Below, one piece after another: positions 9,809-23,600 of a DNA stretch of 64,000 bases. The DNA lies in contig NW_026604420.1 of assembly GCF_024763615.1 (NCBI RefSeq), positions 248,001-312,000 on the forward strand. Reading direction: 5' to 3'. How positions within the stretch are numbered: position 1 is the first letter of the stretch; each line of letters starts with the position of its first letter. The translations under genes and the position numbers were made by a program. The stretch comes from Phlebotomus papatasi. Its lineage: Eukaryota > Arthropoda > Insecta > Diptera > Psychodidae. The notes below the pieces were generated by a model. It worked only from the letters and a program-made list of their open reading frames with translations. It made no database searches and was not told the origin of the DNA.

Positions 9809-12140
9809 GAAAAATTCCCACAAAAATCATCATGATCCCACCCTTGGGAGTTTTTTTTTTTTAATTTTTTAAAAATGCTAAAATCTGCTCTAGAAACCGC
9901 AATTCTTAAAATTTCTCAATGAAAATCACATTAGAATACTTCAAATAATTCTATCAATCAATTTATATCATTAGTTGAATTATTTTCTTGGAAAAATTCC
10001 CACAAAAATCATCATGATCCCACCCTTGGGAGTTTTTTTTTTAATTTTTTAAAAATGCCAAAATCTGCTCTAGAAACTGCAATTCTTAAAATTTCTCAAT
10101 GAAAATCACATTAGAATACTTCAAATAATTCTATCAATCAATTAATATCATTAGTTGAATTATTTTCTTGGAAAAATTCCCACAAAAATCATCATGATCC
10201 CACCCTTGGGAGTTTTTTTTTTAATTTTTTAGAAATGCCAAAATCTGCTCTAGAAACTGCAATTCTTAAAATTTCTCAATGAAAATCACATTAGAATACT
10301 TCAAATAATTCTACCAATCAATTAATATCATTAGTTGAATTTTTTTCTTGGAAAAATTCCCACCAAAAATCATCATGATCCCACCCTTGGGAGTTTTTTA
10401 ATTTTTTAAAAATGCCAAAATCTGCTCTAGAAACCGCAATTCTTAAAATTTCTCAATGAAAATCACATTAGAATACTTCAAATAATTCTACCAATTAATT
10501 AATATCATTAGTTGAATTTTTTTCTTGGAAAAATTCCCACCAAAACTCATCATGATGCCACCCTTGGGAGTTTTTTTAATTTTTTAAAAATGCCAAAATC
10601 TGCTCTAGAAACCGCAATTCTTAAAATTTCTCAATGAAAATCACATTAGAATACTTCAAATAATTCTACCAATTAATTAATATCATTAGTTGAATTTTTT
10701 TCTTGGAAAAATTCCCACCAAAAATCATCATGATCCCACTCTTGGGAGTTTTTTTTTAATTTTTTAAAAATGCTAAAATCTGCTCTAGAAACCGCAATTC
10801 TTAAAATTTCTCAATGAAAATCACATTAGAATACTTCAAATAATTCTACCAATCAATTAATATCATTAGTTGAATTATTTTCTTGGAAAAATTCCCACAA
10901 AAATCATCATGATCCCACCCTTGGGAGTTTTTTTTAATTTTTTAAAAATGCCAAAATCTGCTCTAGAAACCGCAATTCTTAAAATTTCTCAATGAAAATC
11001 ACATTAGAATACTTCAAATAATTCTACCAATCAAATAATATCATTAGTTGAATTATTTTCTTGGAAAAATTCCCACAAAAATCATCATGATCCCACCCTT
11101 GGGAGTTTTTTTTAATTTTTTAAAAATGCTAAAATCTGCTCTAGAAACCGCAATTCTTAAAATTTCTCAATGAAAATCACATTAGAATACTTCAAATAAT
11201 TCTACCAATCAATTAGTATCATTAGTTGAATTTTTTTCTTGGAAAAATTCCCACCAAAAATCATCATGATCCCACCGTTGGGAGTTTTTTTTTAATTTTT
11301 TAAAAATGCCAAAATCTGCTCTAGAAGCCGCAATTCTTAAAATTTCTCAATGAAAATCACATTAGAATACTTCAAATAATTCTACCAATCAATTAATATC
11401 ATTAGTTGAATTATTTTCTTGGAAAAATTCCCACAAAAATCATCATGATCCCACCCTTGGGAGTTTTTTTTTTTTAATTTTTTAAAAATGCTAAAATCTG
11501 CTCTAGAAACCGCAATTCTTAAAATTTCTCAATGAAAATCACATTAGAATACTTCAAATAATTCTATCAATCAATTTATATCATTAGTTGAATTATTTTC
11601 TTGGAAAAATTCCCACAAAAATCATCATGATCCCACCCTTGGGAGTTTTTTTTTTAATTTTTTAAAAATGCCAAAATCTGCTCTAGAAACTGCAATTCTT
11701 AAAATTTCTCAATGAAAATCACATTAGAATACTTCAAATAATTCTACCAATCAATTAATATCATTAGTTGAATTTTTTTCTTGGAAAAATTCCCACCAAA
11801 AATCATCATGATCCCACCCTTGGGAGTTTTTTAATTTTTTAAAAATGCCAAAATCTGCTCTAAAAACCGCAATTCTTAAAATTTCTCAATGAAAATCACA
11901 TTAGAATACTTCAAATAATTCTACCAATCAATTAATATCATTAGTTGAATTTTTTTCTTGGAAAAATTCCCACCAAAAATCATCATGATCCCACCCTTGG
12001 GAGTTTTTTTTTAATTTTTTAAAAATGCCAAAATCTGCTCTAGAAGCCGCAATTCTTAAAATTTCTCAATGAAAATCACATTAGAATACTTCAAATAATC
12101 CTACCAATTAATTAATATCATTAGTTGAATTTTTTTCTTG

Positions 12141-13750
12141 GAAAAATTCCCACCAAAACTCATCATGATGCCACCCTTGGGAGTTTTTTTAATTTTTTAA
12201 AAATGCCAAAATCTGCTCTAGAAACCGCAATTCTTAAAATTTCTCAATGAAAATCACATTAGAATACTTCAAATAATTCTACCAATCAATTAATATCATT
12301 AGTTGAATTATTTTCTTGGAAAAATTCCCACAAAAATCATCATGATCCCACCCTTGGGAGTTTTTTTTAATTTTTTAAAAATGCCAAAATCTGCTCTAGA
12401 AACCGCAATTCTTAAAATTTCTCAATGAAAATCACATTAGAATACTTCAAATAATTCTACCAATCAAATAATATCATTAGTTGAATTATTTTCTTGGAAA
12501 AATTCCCACAAAAATCATCATGATCCCACCCTTGGGAGTTTTTTTTAATTTTTTAAAAATGCCAAAATCTGCTCTAGAAACCGCAATTCTTAAAATTTCT
12601 CAATGAAAATCACATTAGAATACTTCAAATAATTCTACCAATCAATTAATATCATTAGTTGAATTTTTTTCTTGGAAAAATTCCCACCAAAAATCATCAT
12701 GATCCCACCCTTGGGAGTTTTTTAATTTTTTAAAAATGCCAAAATCTGCTCTAAAAACCGCAATTCTTAAAATTTCTCAATGAAAATCACATTAGAATAC
12801 TTCAAATAATTCTATCAATCAATTACTATCATTAGTTGAATTATTTTCTTGGAAAAATTCCCACAAAAATCATCATGATCCCACCCTTGGGAGTTTTTTT
12901 TTTTAATTTTTAAAAATGCCAAAATCTGCTCTAGAAACCGCAATTTTTAAAATTTCTCAATGAAAATCACATTAGAATACTTCAAATAATTCTACCAATC
13001 AATTAATATCATTAGTTGAATTTTTTTCTTGGAAAAATTCCCACCAAAACTCATCATGATCCCACCCTTGGGAGTTTTTTTTAATTTTTTGAAAATGCCA
13101 AAATCTGCTCTAGAAACCGCAATTCTTAAAATTTCTCAATGAAAATCACATTAGAATACTTCAAATAATTCTACCAATCAATTAATATCATTAGTTGAAT
13201 TTTTTTCTTGGAAAAATTCCCACAAAAATCATCATGATCCCACCCTTGGGAGTTTTTTTTTAATTTTTTAAAAATGCCAAAATCTGCTCTAGAAACCGCA
13301 ATTCTTAAAATTTCTCAATGAAAATCACATTAGAATACTTCATATAATTCTACCAATCAATTAATATCATTAGTTGAATTATTTTCTTGGAAAAATTCCC
13401 ACCAAAAATCATCATGACCCCACCCTTGGAAGGTTTTTTTTTAATTTTTTAAAAATGCCAAAATCTGCTCTAGAAACCGCAATTCTTAAAATTTCTCAAT
13501 GAAAATCACATTAGAATACTTCAAATAATTCTACCAATCAATTAATATCATTAGTTGAATTTTTTTCTTGGAAAAATTCCCACCAAAAATCATCATGACC
13601 CCACCCTTGGAAGGTTTTTTTTAATTTTTTAAAAATGCCAAAATCTGCTCTAGAAACCGCAATTCTTAAAATTTCTCAATGAAAATCACATTAGAATACT
13701 TCAAATAATTCTACCAATCAATTAATATCATTAGTTGAATTATTTTCTTG
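12141..13750. repeat. Region II module, copy 1 (nine monomers)
   Basis: Order of diagnostic marks: gatgcc; caaataat tail; TTTTTTT; aaaacc with ttactatc tail; caattttta; aaactc with a private ttgaaaatgcc; catataattc; gacccc with TTTTTTT; gacccc with ATTA. Length is 1610 bp. The counterpart of each mark is found in copies 2 and 3 in the same order. Confidence 0.85.
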
Positions 13751-16093
13751 GAAAAATTCCCACAAAAATCATCATGATCCCACCCTTGGGAGTTTTTTTT
13801 AATTTTTAAAAATGCCAAAATCTGCTCTAAAAACCGCAATTCTTAAAATTTCTCAATGAAAATCACATTAGAATACTTCAAATAATTCTACCAATCAATT
13901 AATATCATTAGTTGAATTATTTTCTTGGAAAAATTCCCACAAAAATCATCATGATCCCACCCTTGGGAGTTTTTTTTTTAATTTTTTAGAAATGCCAAAA
14001 TCTGCTCTAGAAACCGCAATTCTTAAAATTTCTCAATGAAAATCACATTAGAATACTTCAAATAATTCTATCAATCAATTAATATCATTAGTTGAATTAT
14101 TTTCTTGGAAAAATTCCCACAAAAATCATCATGATCCCACCCTTGGGAGTTTTTTTTTTTAATTTTTAAAAATGCCAAAATCTGCTCTAGAAACCGCAAT
14201 TCTTAAAATTTCTCAATGAAAATCACATTAGAATACTTCAAATAATTCTACAAATCAATTAGTATCATTAGTTGAATTTTTTTCTTGGAAAAATTCCCAC
14301 CAAAAATCATCATGATCCCACCCTTGGGAGTTTTTTTTTTAATTTTTTAAAAATGCCAAAATCTGCTCTAGAAGCCGCAATTCTTAAAATTTCTCAATGA
14401 AAATCACATTAGAATACTTCAAATAATTCTACCAATCAATTAATATCATTAGTTGAATTTTTTTCTTGGAAAAATTCCCACAAAAATCATCATGATCCCA
14501 CCCTTGGGAGTTTTTTTTTTAATTTTTTAAAAATGCCAAAATCTGCTCTAGAAACCGCAATTCTTAAAATTTCTCAATGAAAATCACATTAGAATACTTC
14601 AAATAATTCTACCAATCAATTAATATCATTAGTTGAATTTTTTTCTTGGAAAAATTCCCACCAAAAATCATCATGATCCCACCTTTGGGAGTTTTTTTTT
14701 AATTTTTTAAAAATGCCAAAATCTGCTCTAGAAACCGCAATTCTTAAAATTTCTCAATGAAAATCACATTAGAATACTTCAAATAATACTATCAATCAAT
14801 TAATATCATTAGTTGAATTATTTTCTTGGAAAAATTCCCACAAAAATCATCATGATCCCACCCTTGGGAGTTTTTTTTTAATATTATAAAAATGCCAAAA
14901 TCTGCTCTAGAAACCGCAATTCTTAAAATTTCTCAATGAAAATCACATTAGAATACTTCAAATAATTCTATCAATCAATTAATATCATTAGTTGAATTAT
15001 TTTCTTGGAAAAATTCCCACAAAAATCATCATGATCCCACCCTTGGGAGTTTTTTTTTTTTTAATTTTTTAAAAATGCCAAAATCTGCTCTAGAAACCGC
15101 AATTCTTAAAATTTCTCAATGAAAATCACATTAGAATACTTCAAATAATTCTATCAATCAATTAATATCATTAGTTGAATTTTTTTTCTTGGAAAAATTC
15201 CCACAAAAATCATCATGATCCCACCCTTGGGAGTTTTTTTTTTTAATTTTTTAAAAATGCCAAAATCTGCTCTAGAAACCGCAATTCTTAAAATTTCTCA
15301 ATGAAAATCACATTAGAATACTTCAAATAATTCTACCAATCAATTAGTATCATTAGTTGAATTTTTTTCTTGGAAAAATTCCCACCAAAAATCATCATGA
15401 TCCCACCCTTGGGAGTTTTTTTTTTAATTTTTTAAAAATGCCAAAATCTGCTCTAGAAGCCGCAATTCTTAAAATTTCTCAATGAAAATCACATTAGAAT
15501 ACTTCAAATAACTCTACCAATCAATTAATATCATTAGTTGAATTATTTTCTTGGAAAAATTCCCACAAAAATCATCATGATCCCACCCTTGGGAGTTTTT
15601 TTTTTAATTTTTTAAAAATGCCAAAATCTGCTCTAGAAACCGCAATTCTTAAAATTTCTCAATGAAAATCACATTAGAATACTTCAAATAATTCTACCAA
15701 TCAATTAATATCATTAGTTGAATTTTTTTCTTGGAAAAATTCCCACCAAAAATCATCATGATCCCACCCTTGGGAGTTTTTTTTTAATTTTTTAAAAATG
15801 CCAAAATCTGCTCTAGAAACCGCAATTCTTAAAATTTCTCAATGAAAATCACATTAGAATACTTCAAATAATTCTACCAATCAATTAATATCATTAGTTG
15901 AATTTTTTTCTTGGAAAAATTCCCACCAAAACTCATCATGATCCCACCCTTGGGAGTTTTTTTTTAATTTTTTAAAAATGCCAAAATCTGCTCTAGAAAC
16001 CGCAATTCTTAAAATTTCTCAATGAAAATCACATTAGAATACTTCAAATAATTCTACCAATCAATTAATATCATTAGTTGAATTTTTTTCTTG

Positions 16094-16628
16094 GAAAAAT
16101 TCCCACCAAAACTCATCATGATCCCACCCTTGGGAGTTTTTTAATTTTTTAAAAATGCCAAAATCTGCTCTAAAAACCGCAATTCTTAAAATTTCTCAAT
16201 GAAAATCACATTAGAATACTTCAAATAATTCTATCAATCAATTAATATCATTAGTTGAATTATTTTCTTGGAAAAATTCCCACCAAAAATCATCATGATC
16301 CCACCCTTGGGAGTTTTTTTAATTTTTTAAAAATGCCAAAATCTGCTCTAGAAACCGCAATTCTTAAAATTTCTCATTGAAAATCACATTAGAATACTTC
16401 AAATAATTCTACCAATCAATTAGTATCATTAGTTGAATTTTTTTCTTGGAAAAATTCCCACCAAAAATCATCATGATCCCACCGTTGGGAGTTTTTTTTT
16501 AATTTTTTAAAAATGCCAAAATCTGCTCTAGAAGCCGCAATTCTTAAAATTTCTCAATGAAAATCACATTAGAATACTTCAAATAATTCTATCAATCAAT
16601 TAATATCATTAGTTGAATTATTTTCTTG
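16094..16628. repeat. Diagnostic three-monomer module, diverged copy 4
   Basis: The order aaaacc, cattgaaa, ccgttggg is kept. The first monomer has the aaactc form and the second the ccacc form, and the third ends in ctatc instead of ctacc. It lies inside region II, surrounded by other region-I-type monomers, so it marks an island of the older type. Confidence 0.75.
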
Positions 16629-16854
16629 GAAAAATTCCCACAAAAATCATCATGATCCCACCCTTGGGAGTTTTTTTTTTAATTTTTTAAAAATGCCAAA
16701 ATCTGCTCTAGAAACTGCAATTCTTAAAATTTCTCAATGAAAATCACATTAGAATAGAAACCGCAATTCTTAAAATTTCTCAATGAAAATCACATTAGAA
16801 TACTTCAAATAATTCTACCAATCAATTAATATCATTAGTTGAATTATTTTCTTG
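16629..16854. repeat. Over-long monomer with internal 46-bp duplication (226 bp)
   Basis: The segment from tagaaac through cattagaa occurs twice in a row, joined at about 16756 where cattagaa runs into tagaaaccgc. The first copy reads actgc and the second accgc, so the two copies come from different monomer variants. The word tagaa is present at both parental positions and gives microhomology at the joint. Confidence 0.9.
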
Positions 16855-18112
16855 GAAAAATTCCCACAAAAATCATCATGATCCCACCCTTGGGAGTTTT
16901 TTTTTTTAATTTTTTAAAAATGCCAAAATCTGCTCTAGAAACCGCAATTCTTAAAATTTCTCAATGAAAATCACATTAGAATACTTCAAATAATTCTATC
17001 AATCAATTAATATCATTAGTTGAATTATTTTCTTGGAAAAATTCCCACAAAAATCATCATGATCCCACCCTTGGGAGTTTTTTTTTTAATTTTTTAAAAA
17101 TGCCAAAATCTGCTCTAGAAACTGCAATTCTTAAAATTTCTCAATGAAAATCACATTAGAATACTTCAAATAATTCTATCAATCAATTAATATCATTAGT
17201 TGAATTATTTTCTTGGAAAAATTCCCACAAAAATCATCATGATCCCACCCTTGGGAGTTTTTTTTTTAATTTTTTAGAAATGCCAAAATCTGCTCTAGAA
17301 ACCGCAATTCTTAAAATTTCTCAATGAAAATCACATTAGAATACTTCAAATAATTCTACCAATCAATTAGTATCATTAGTTGAATTTTTTTCTTGGAAAA
17401 ATTCCCACCAAAAATCATCATGATCCCACCCTTGGGAGTTTTTTTTTTTATTTTTTTAAAAATGCCAAAATCTGCTCTAGAAGCCGCAATTCTTAAAATT
17501 TCTCAATGAAAATCACATTAGAATACTTCAAATAATTCTACCAATCAATTAATATCATTAGTTGAATTATTTTCTTGGAAAAATTCCCACAAAAATCATC
17601 ATGATCCCACCCTTGGGAGTTTTTTTCAATTTTTTAAAAATGCCAAAATCTGCTCTAGAAACCGCAATTCTTAAAATTTCTCAATGAAAATCACATTAGA
17701 ATACTTCAAATAATTCTACCAATCAATTAATATCATTAGTTGAATTTTTTTCTTGGAAAAATTCCCACCAAAAATCATCATGATCCCACCCTTGGGAGTT
17801 TTTTAATTTTTTAAAAATGCCAAAATCTGCTCTAAAAACCGCAATTCTTAAAATTTCTCAATGAAAATCACATTAGAATACTTCAAATAATTCTACCAAT
17901 CAATTAATATCATTAGTTGAATTTTTTTCTTGGAAAAATTCCCACCAAAAATCATCATGATCCCACCCTTGGGAGTTTTTTTTTAATTTTTTAAAAATGC
18001 CAAAATCTGCTCTAGAAGCCGCAATTCTTAAAATTTCTCAATGAAAATCACATTAGAATACTTCAAATAATTCTACCAATTAATTAATATCATTAGTTGA
18101 ATTTTTTTCTTG

Positions 18113-19543
18113 GAAAAATTCCCACCAAAACTCATCATGATGCCACCCTTGGGAGTTTTTTTAATTTTTTAAAAATGCCAAAATCTGCTCTAGAAACCGC
18201 AATCCTTAAAATTTCTCAATGAAAATCACATTAGAATACTTCAAATAATTCTACCAATCAATTAATATCATTAGTTGAATTATTTTCTTGGAAAAATTCC
18301 CACAAAAATCATCATGATCCCACCCTTGGGAGTTTTTTTTAATTTTTTAAAAATGCCAAAATCTGCTCTAGAAACCGCAATTCTTAAAATTTCTCAATGA
18401 AAATCACATTAGAATACTTCAAATAATTCTACCAATCAAATAATATCATTAGTTGAATTATTTTCTTGGAAAAATTCCCACAAAAATCATCATGATCCCA
18501 CCCTTGGGAGTTTTTTTTAATTTTTTAAAAATGCCAAAATCTGCTCTAGAAACCGCAATTCTTAAAATTTCTCAATGAAAATCACATTAGAATACTTCAA
18601 ATAATTCTACCAATCAATTAATATCATTAGTTGAATTTTTTTCTTGGAAAAATTCCCACCAAAAATCATCATGATCCCACCCTTGGGAGTTTTTTAATTT
18701 TTTAAAAATGCCAAAATCTGCTCTAAAAACCGCAATTCTTAAAATTTCTCAATGAAAATCACATTAGAATACTTCAAATAATTCTATCAATCAATTAATA
18801 TCATTAGTTGAATTATTTTTTTTGGAAAAATTCCCACAAAAATCATCATGATCCCACCCTTGGGAGTTTTTTTTTTTAATTTTTAAAAATGCCAAAATCT
18901 GCTCTAGAAACCGCAATTTTTAAAATTTCTCAATGAAAATCACATTAGAATACTTCAAATAATTCTACCAATCAATTAATATCATTAGTTGAATTTTTTT
19001 CTTGGAAAAATTCCCACAAAAATCATCATGATCCCACCCTTGGGAGTTTTTTTTTAATTTTTTAAAAATGCCAAAATCTGCTCTAGAAACCGCAATTCTT
19101 AAAATTTCTCAATGAAAATCACATTAGAATACTTCATATAATTCTACCAATCAATTAATATCATTAGTTGAATTATTTTCTTGGAAAAATTCCCACCAAA
19201 AATCATCATGACCCCACCCTTGGAAGGTTTTTTTTAATTTTTTAAAAATGCCAAAATCTGCTCTAGAAACCGCAATTCTTAAAATTTCTCAATGAAAATC
19301 ACATTAGAATACTTCAAATAATTCTACCAATCAATTAATATCATTAGTTGAATTTTTTTCTTGGAAAAATTCCCACCAAAAATCATCATGACCCCACCCT
19401 TGGAAGGTTTTTTTTAATTTTTTAAAAATGCCAAAATCTGCTCTAGAAACCGCAATTCTTAAAATTTCTCAATGAAAATCACATTAGAATACTTCAAATA
19501 ATTCTACCAATCAATTAATATCATTAGTTGAATTATTTTCTTG
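18113..19543. repeat. Region II module, copy 2 (eight monomers)
   Basis: Same order as copy 1 starting 5972 bp later, but the aaactc monomer before the catataattc monomer is missing; the length is 1431 bp, one monomer less. Private changes include aatcctta near 18203 and attattttttttgg near 18815-18827. Confidence 0.85.
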
Positions 19544-20967
19544 GAAAAATTCCCACAAAAATCATCATGATCCCACCCTTGGGAGTTTTTTTTTAATTTT
19601 TAAAAATGCCAAAATCTGCTCTAGAAACCGCAATTCTTAAAATTTCTCAATGAAAATCACATTAGAATACTTCAAATAATTCTACAAATCAATTAATATC
19701 ATTAGTTGAATTTTTTTCTTGGAAAAATTCCCACCAAAAATCATCATGATCCCACCCTTGGGAGTTTTTTAATTTTTTAAAAATGCCAAAATCTGCTCTA
19801 GAAACCGCAATTCTTAAAATTTCTCAATGAAAATCACATTAGAATACTTCAAATAATTCTACCAATCAATTAATATCATTAGTTGAATTTTTTTCTTGGA
19901 AAAATTCCCACCAAAACTCATCATGATCCCACCCTTGGGAGTTTTTTTTAATTTTTTAAAAATGCCAAAATCTGCTCTAGAAACCGCAATTCTTAAAATT
20001 TCTCAATGAAAATCACATTAGAATACTTCAAATAATTCTACCAATCAATTAATATCATTAGTTGAATTTTTTTCTTGGAAAAATTCCCACCAAAAATCAT
20101 CATGATCCCACCCTTGGGAGTTTTTTAATTTTTTAAAAATGCCAAAATCTGCTCTAGAAACCGCAATTCTTAAAATTTCTCAATGAAAATCACATTAGAA
20201 TACTTCAAATAATTCTACCAATCAATTAATATCATTAGTTGAATTTTTTTCTTGGAAAAATTCCCACCAAAAATCATCATGATCCCACCCTTGGGAGTTT
20301 TTTAATTTTTTAAAAATGCCAAAATCTGCTCTAGAAACCGCAATTCTTAAAATTTCTCAATGAAAATCACATTAGAATACTTCAAATAATTCTACCAATC
20401 AATTAATATCATTAGTTGAATTTTTTTCTTGGAAAAATTCCCACCAAAACTCATCATGATCCCTCCCTTGGGAGTTTTTTTTAATTTTTTAAAAATGCCA
20501 AAATCTGCTCTAGAAACCGCAATTCTTAAAATTTCTCAATGAAAATCACATTAGAATACTTCAAATAATTCTACCAATCAATTAATATCATTAGTTGAAT
20601 TTTTTTCTTGGAAAAATTCCCACCAAAAATCATCATGATCCCACCCTTGGGAGTTTTTTAATTTTTTAAAAATGCCAAAATCTGCTCTAGAAACCGCAAT
20701 TCTTAAAATTTCTCAATGAAAATCACATTAGAATACTTCAAATAATTCTACCAATCAATTAATATCATTAGTTGAATTTTTTTCTTGGAAAAATTCCCAC
20801 CAAAAATCATCATGATCCCACCCTTGGGAGTTTTTTTTTAATTTTTTAAAAATGCCAAAATCTGCTCTAGAAGCCGCAATTCTTAAAATTTCTCAATGAA
20901 AATCACATTAGAATACTTCAAATAATTCTACCAATTAATTAATATCATTAGTTGAATTTTTTTCTTG

Positions 20968-22578
20968 GAAAAATTCCCACCAAAACTCATCATGATGCCA
21001 CCCTTGGGAGTTTTTTTTAATTTTTTAAAAATGCCAAAATCTGCTCTAGAAACCGCAATTCTTAAAATTTCTCAATGAAAATCACATTAGAATACTTCAA
21101 ATAATTCTACCAATCAATTAATATCATTAGTTGAATTATTTTCTTGGAAAAATTCCCACAAAAATCATCATGATCCCACCCTTGGGAGTTTTTTTTAATT
21201 TTTTAAAAATGCCAAAATCTGCTCTAGAAACCGCAATTCTTAAAATTTCTCAATGAAAATCACATTAGAATACTTCAAATAATTCTACCAATCAATTAAT
21301 ATCATTAGTTGAATTATTTTCTTGGAAAAATTCCCACAAAAATCATCATGATCCCACCCTTGGGAGCTTTTTTTAATTTTTTAAAAATGCCAAAATCTGC
21401 TCTAGAAACCGCAATTCTTAAAATTTCTCAATGAAAATCACATTAGAATACTTCAAATAATTCTACCAATCAATTAATATCATTAGTTGAATTATTTTCT
21501 TGGAAAAATTCCCACCAAAAATCATCATGATCCCACCCTTGGGAGTTTTTTAATTTTTTAAAAATGCCAAAATCTGCTCTAAAAACCGCAATTCTTAAAA
21601 TTTCTCAATGAAAATCACATTAGAATACTTCAAATAATTCTATCAATCAATTAATATCATTAGTTGAATTATTTTCTTGGAAAAATTCCCACAAAAATCA
21701 TCATGATCCCACCCTTGGGAGTTTTTTTTTTTTAATTTTTAAAAATGCCAAAATCTGCTCTAGAAACCGCAATTTTTAAAATTTCTCAATGAGAATCACA
21801 TTAGAATACTTCAAATAATTCTACCAATCAATTAATATCATTAGTTGAATTTTTTTCTTGGAAAAATTCCCACCAAAACTCATCATGATCCCACCCTTGG
21901 GAGTTTTTTTTAATTTTTTAAAAATGCCAAAATCTGCTCTAGAAACCGCAATTCTTAAAATTTCTCAATGAAAATCACATTAGAATACTTCAAATAATTC
22001 TACCAATCAATTAATATCATTAGTTGAATTTTTTTCTTGGAAAAATTCCCACAAAAATCATCATGATCCCACCCTTGGGAGTTTTTTTTTAATTTTTTAA
22101 AAATGCCAAAATCTGCTCTAGAAACCGCAATTCTTAAAATTTCTCAATGAAAATCACATTAGAATACTTCATATAATTCTACCAATCAATTAATATCATT
22201 AGTTGAATTATTTTCTTGGAAAAATTCCCACCAAAAATCATCATGACCCCACCCTTGGAAGGTTTTTTTTAATTTTTTAAAAATGCCAAAATCTGCTCTA
22301 GAAACCGCAATTCTTAAAATTTCTCAATGAAAATCACATTAGAATACTTCAAATAATTCTACCAATCAATTAATATCATTAGTTGAATTTTTTTCTTGGA
22401 AAAATTCCCACCAAAAATCATCATGACCCCACCCTTGGAAGGTTTTTTTTAATTTTTTAAAAATGCCAAAATCTGCTCTAGAAACCGCAATTCTTAAAAT
22501 TTCTCAATGAAAATCACATTAGAATACTTCAAATAATTCTACCAATCAAATAATATCATTAGTTGAATTATTTTCTTG
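20968..22578. repeat. Region II module, copy 3 (nine monomers)
   Basis: Same order as copy 1, including the aaactc monomer missing from copy 2; length 1611 bp. It starts 2855 bp after copy 2. Differences include gggagctttt near 21366 and atgagaatcac near 21790, and the caaataat tail is found in the last monomer, not the second. Confidence 0.85.
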
Positions 22579-22999
22579 GAAAAATTCCCACAAAAATCAT
22601 CATGATCCCACCCTTGGGAGTTTTTTTTTAATTTTTTAAAAATGCCAAAATCTGCTCTAGAAACCGCAATTCTTAAAATTTCTCAATGAAAATCACATTA
22701 GAATACTTCAAATAATTCTACCAATCAATTAATATCATTAGTTGAATTTTTTTCTTGGAAAAATTCCCACAAAAATCATCATGATCCCACCCTTGGGAGT
22801 TTTTTTTTTTAATTTTTAAAAATGCCAAAATCTGCTCTAGAAACCGCAATTTTTAAAATTTCTCAATGAAAATCACATTAGAATACTTCAAATAATTCTA
22901 TCAATCAATTAATATCATTAGTTGAATTTTTTTCTTGGAAAAATTCCCACAAAAATCATCATGATCCCACCCTTGGGAGTTTTTTTTTTTAATTTTTAA

Positions 23000-23600
23000 A
23001 AATGCCAAAATCTGCTCTAGAAACCGCAATTTTTAAAATTTCTCAATGAAAATCACATTAGAATACTTCAAATAATTCTACCAATCAACTAATGTTATTA
23101 GTTGAATTTTTTTCTTGGAAAAATTCCCACCAAAACTCATCATGATCCCACCCTTGGGAGTTTTTTTTAATTTTTTAAAAATGCCAAAATCTGCTCTAGA
23201 AGCCGCAATTCTTAAAACTTCTCAATGAAAATCACATTAGAATACTTCAAATAATTCTACCAATCAATTAATATTATTAGTTGAATTATTTTCTTGGAAA
23301 AATTCCCACCAAAACTCATCATGATCCCACCCTTGGGAGTTTTTTTTTTAATTTTTTAAAAATGCCAAAATCTGCTCTAGAAACCGCAATTCTTAAAATT
23401 TCTCAATGAAAATCACATTAGAATACTTCAGATAATTCTACCAATCAATTAATATCATTAGTTGAACTTTTTTCTTGGAAAAATTCCCACCAAAACTCAT
23501 CATGATCCCACCCTTGGGTGATTTTTAAATTTTTTAAAAATGCCAAAATCTTCTCTAGAAACCGCAATTCTTAAAATTTCTCAATGAAAATCACATTAGA
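23000..23600. repeat. Divergent pocket at the region II/III boundary
   Basis: Within about 600 bp there are several private changes: the perfect dyad with gttatt, a nearby tattattag tail (about 23270), cagataattc (23429), gaacttttttc (23465), gggtgatttttaaa (about 23517) and tcttctctag (about 23550). Such a density is unusual for this array. Confidence 0.65.
23085..23105. other. Perfect 9-bp inverted repeat, unique variant of the monomer dyad
   Basis: Here the usual tcaattaat-atc-attagttga has become tcaactaat-gtt-attagttga. The t-to-c change makes the two 9-bp arms exact reverse complements, and the three-base centre has also changed. I saw this combination only once in the window. Confidence 0.9.

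Larger units (their letters stand above)
1..10350. repeat. Satellite region I: caca / ttagt / ccgttggg type
   Basis: Most monomers here carry cccacaaaaatc, ctatcaatc and ATTA. They are interspersed with ttagt-tail monomers ending in TTTTTTT, each normally followed by a ccacc monomer with gaagcc. A recurring local order is ctacaaatcaattagt monomer, then gaagcc, then gaaacc (near 1396, 4997, 6622, 8061). The block starting 360 recurs from about 3596, 18 monomers later, and again from about 9093. Between those anchors single monomers have been gained or lost, for example two extra before the ttagaaatgcc monomer in copy two. The aaactc type and the gacccc, caagatccc and gaaccc marks of later regions are absent or essentially absent here. 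Confidence 0.75.
13751..17580. repeat. Island of region-I-type monomers inside region II
   Basis: This stretch returns to the marks of region I: ttagaaatgcc (13988), ctacaaatcaattagt (14250), the aaaacc/cattgaaa/ccgttggg trio (16094-16628), gaaactgc (16714, 17122) and ttagaaatgcc again (17275). A few monomers near 14.68-14.9 kb carry private changes (cctttggg, aatactatc, aatattataaaaa). The island separates two copies of the region II module, which suggests the module and region-I units were once one longer higher-order unit. Confidence 0.6.
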
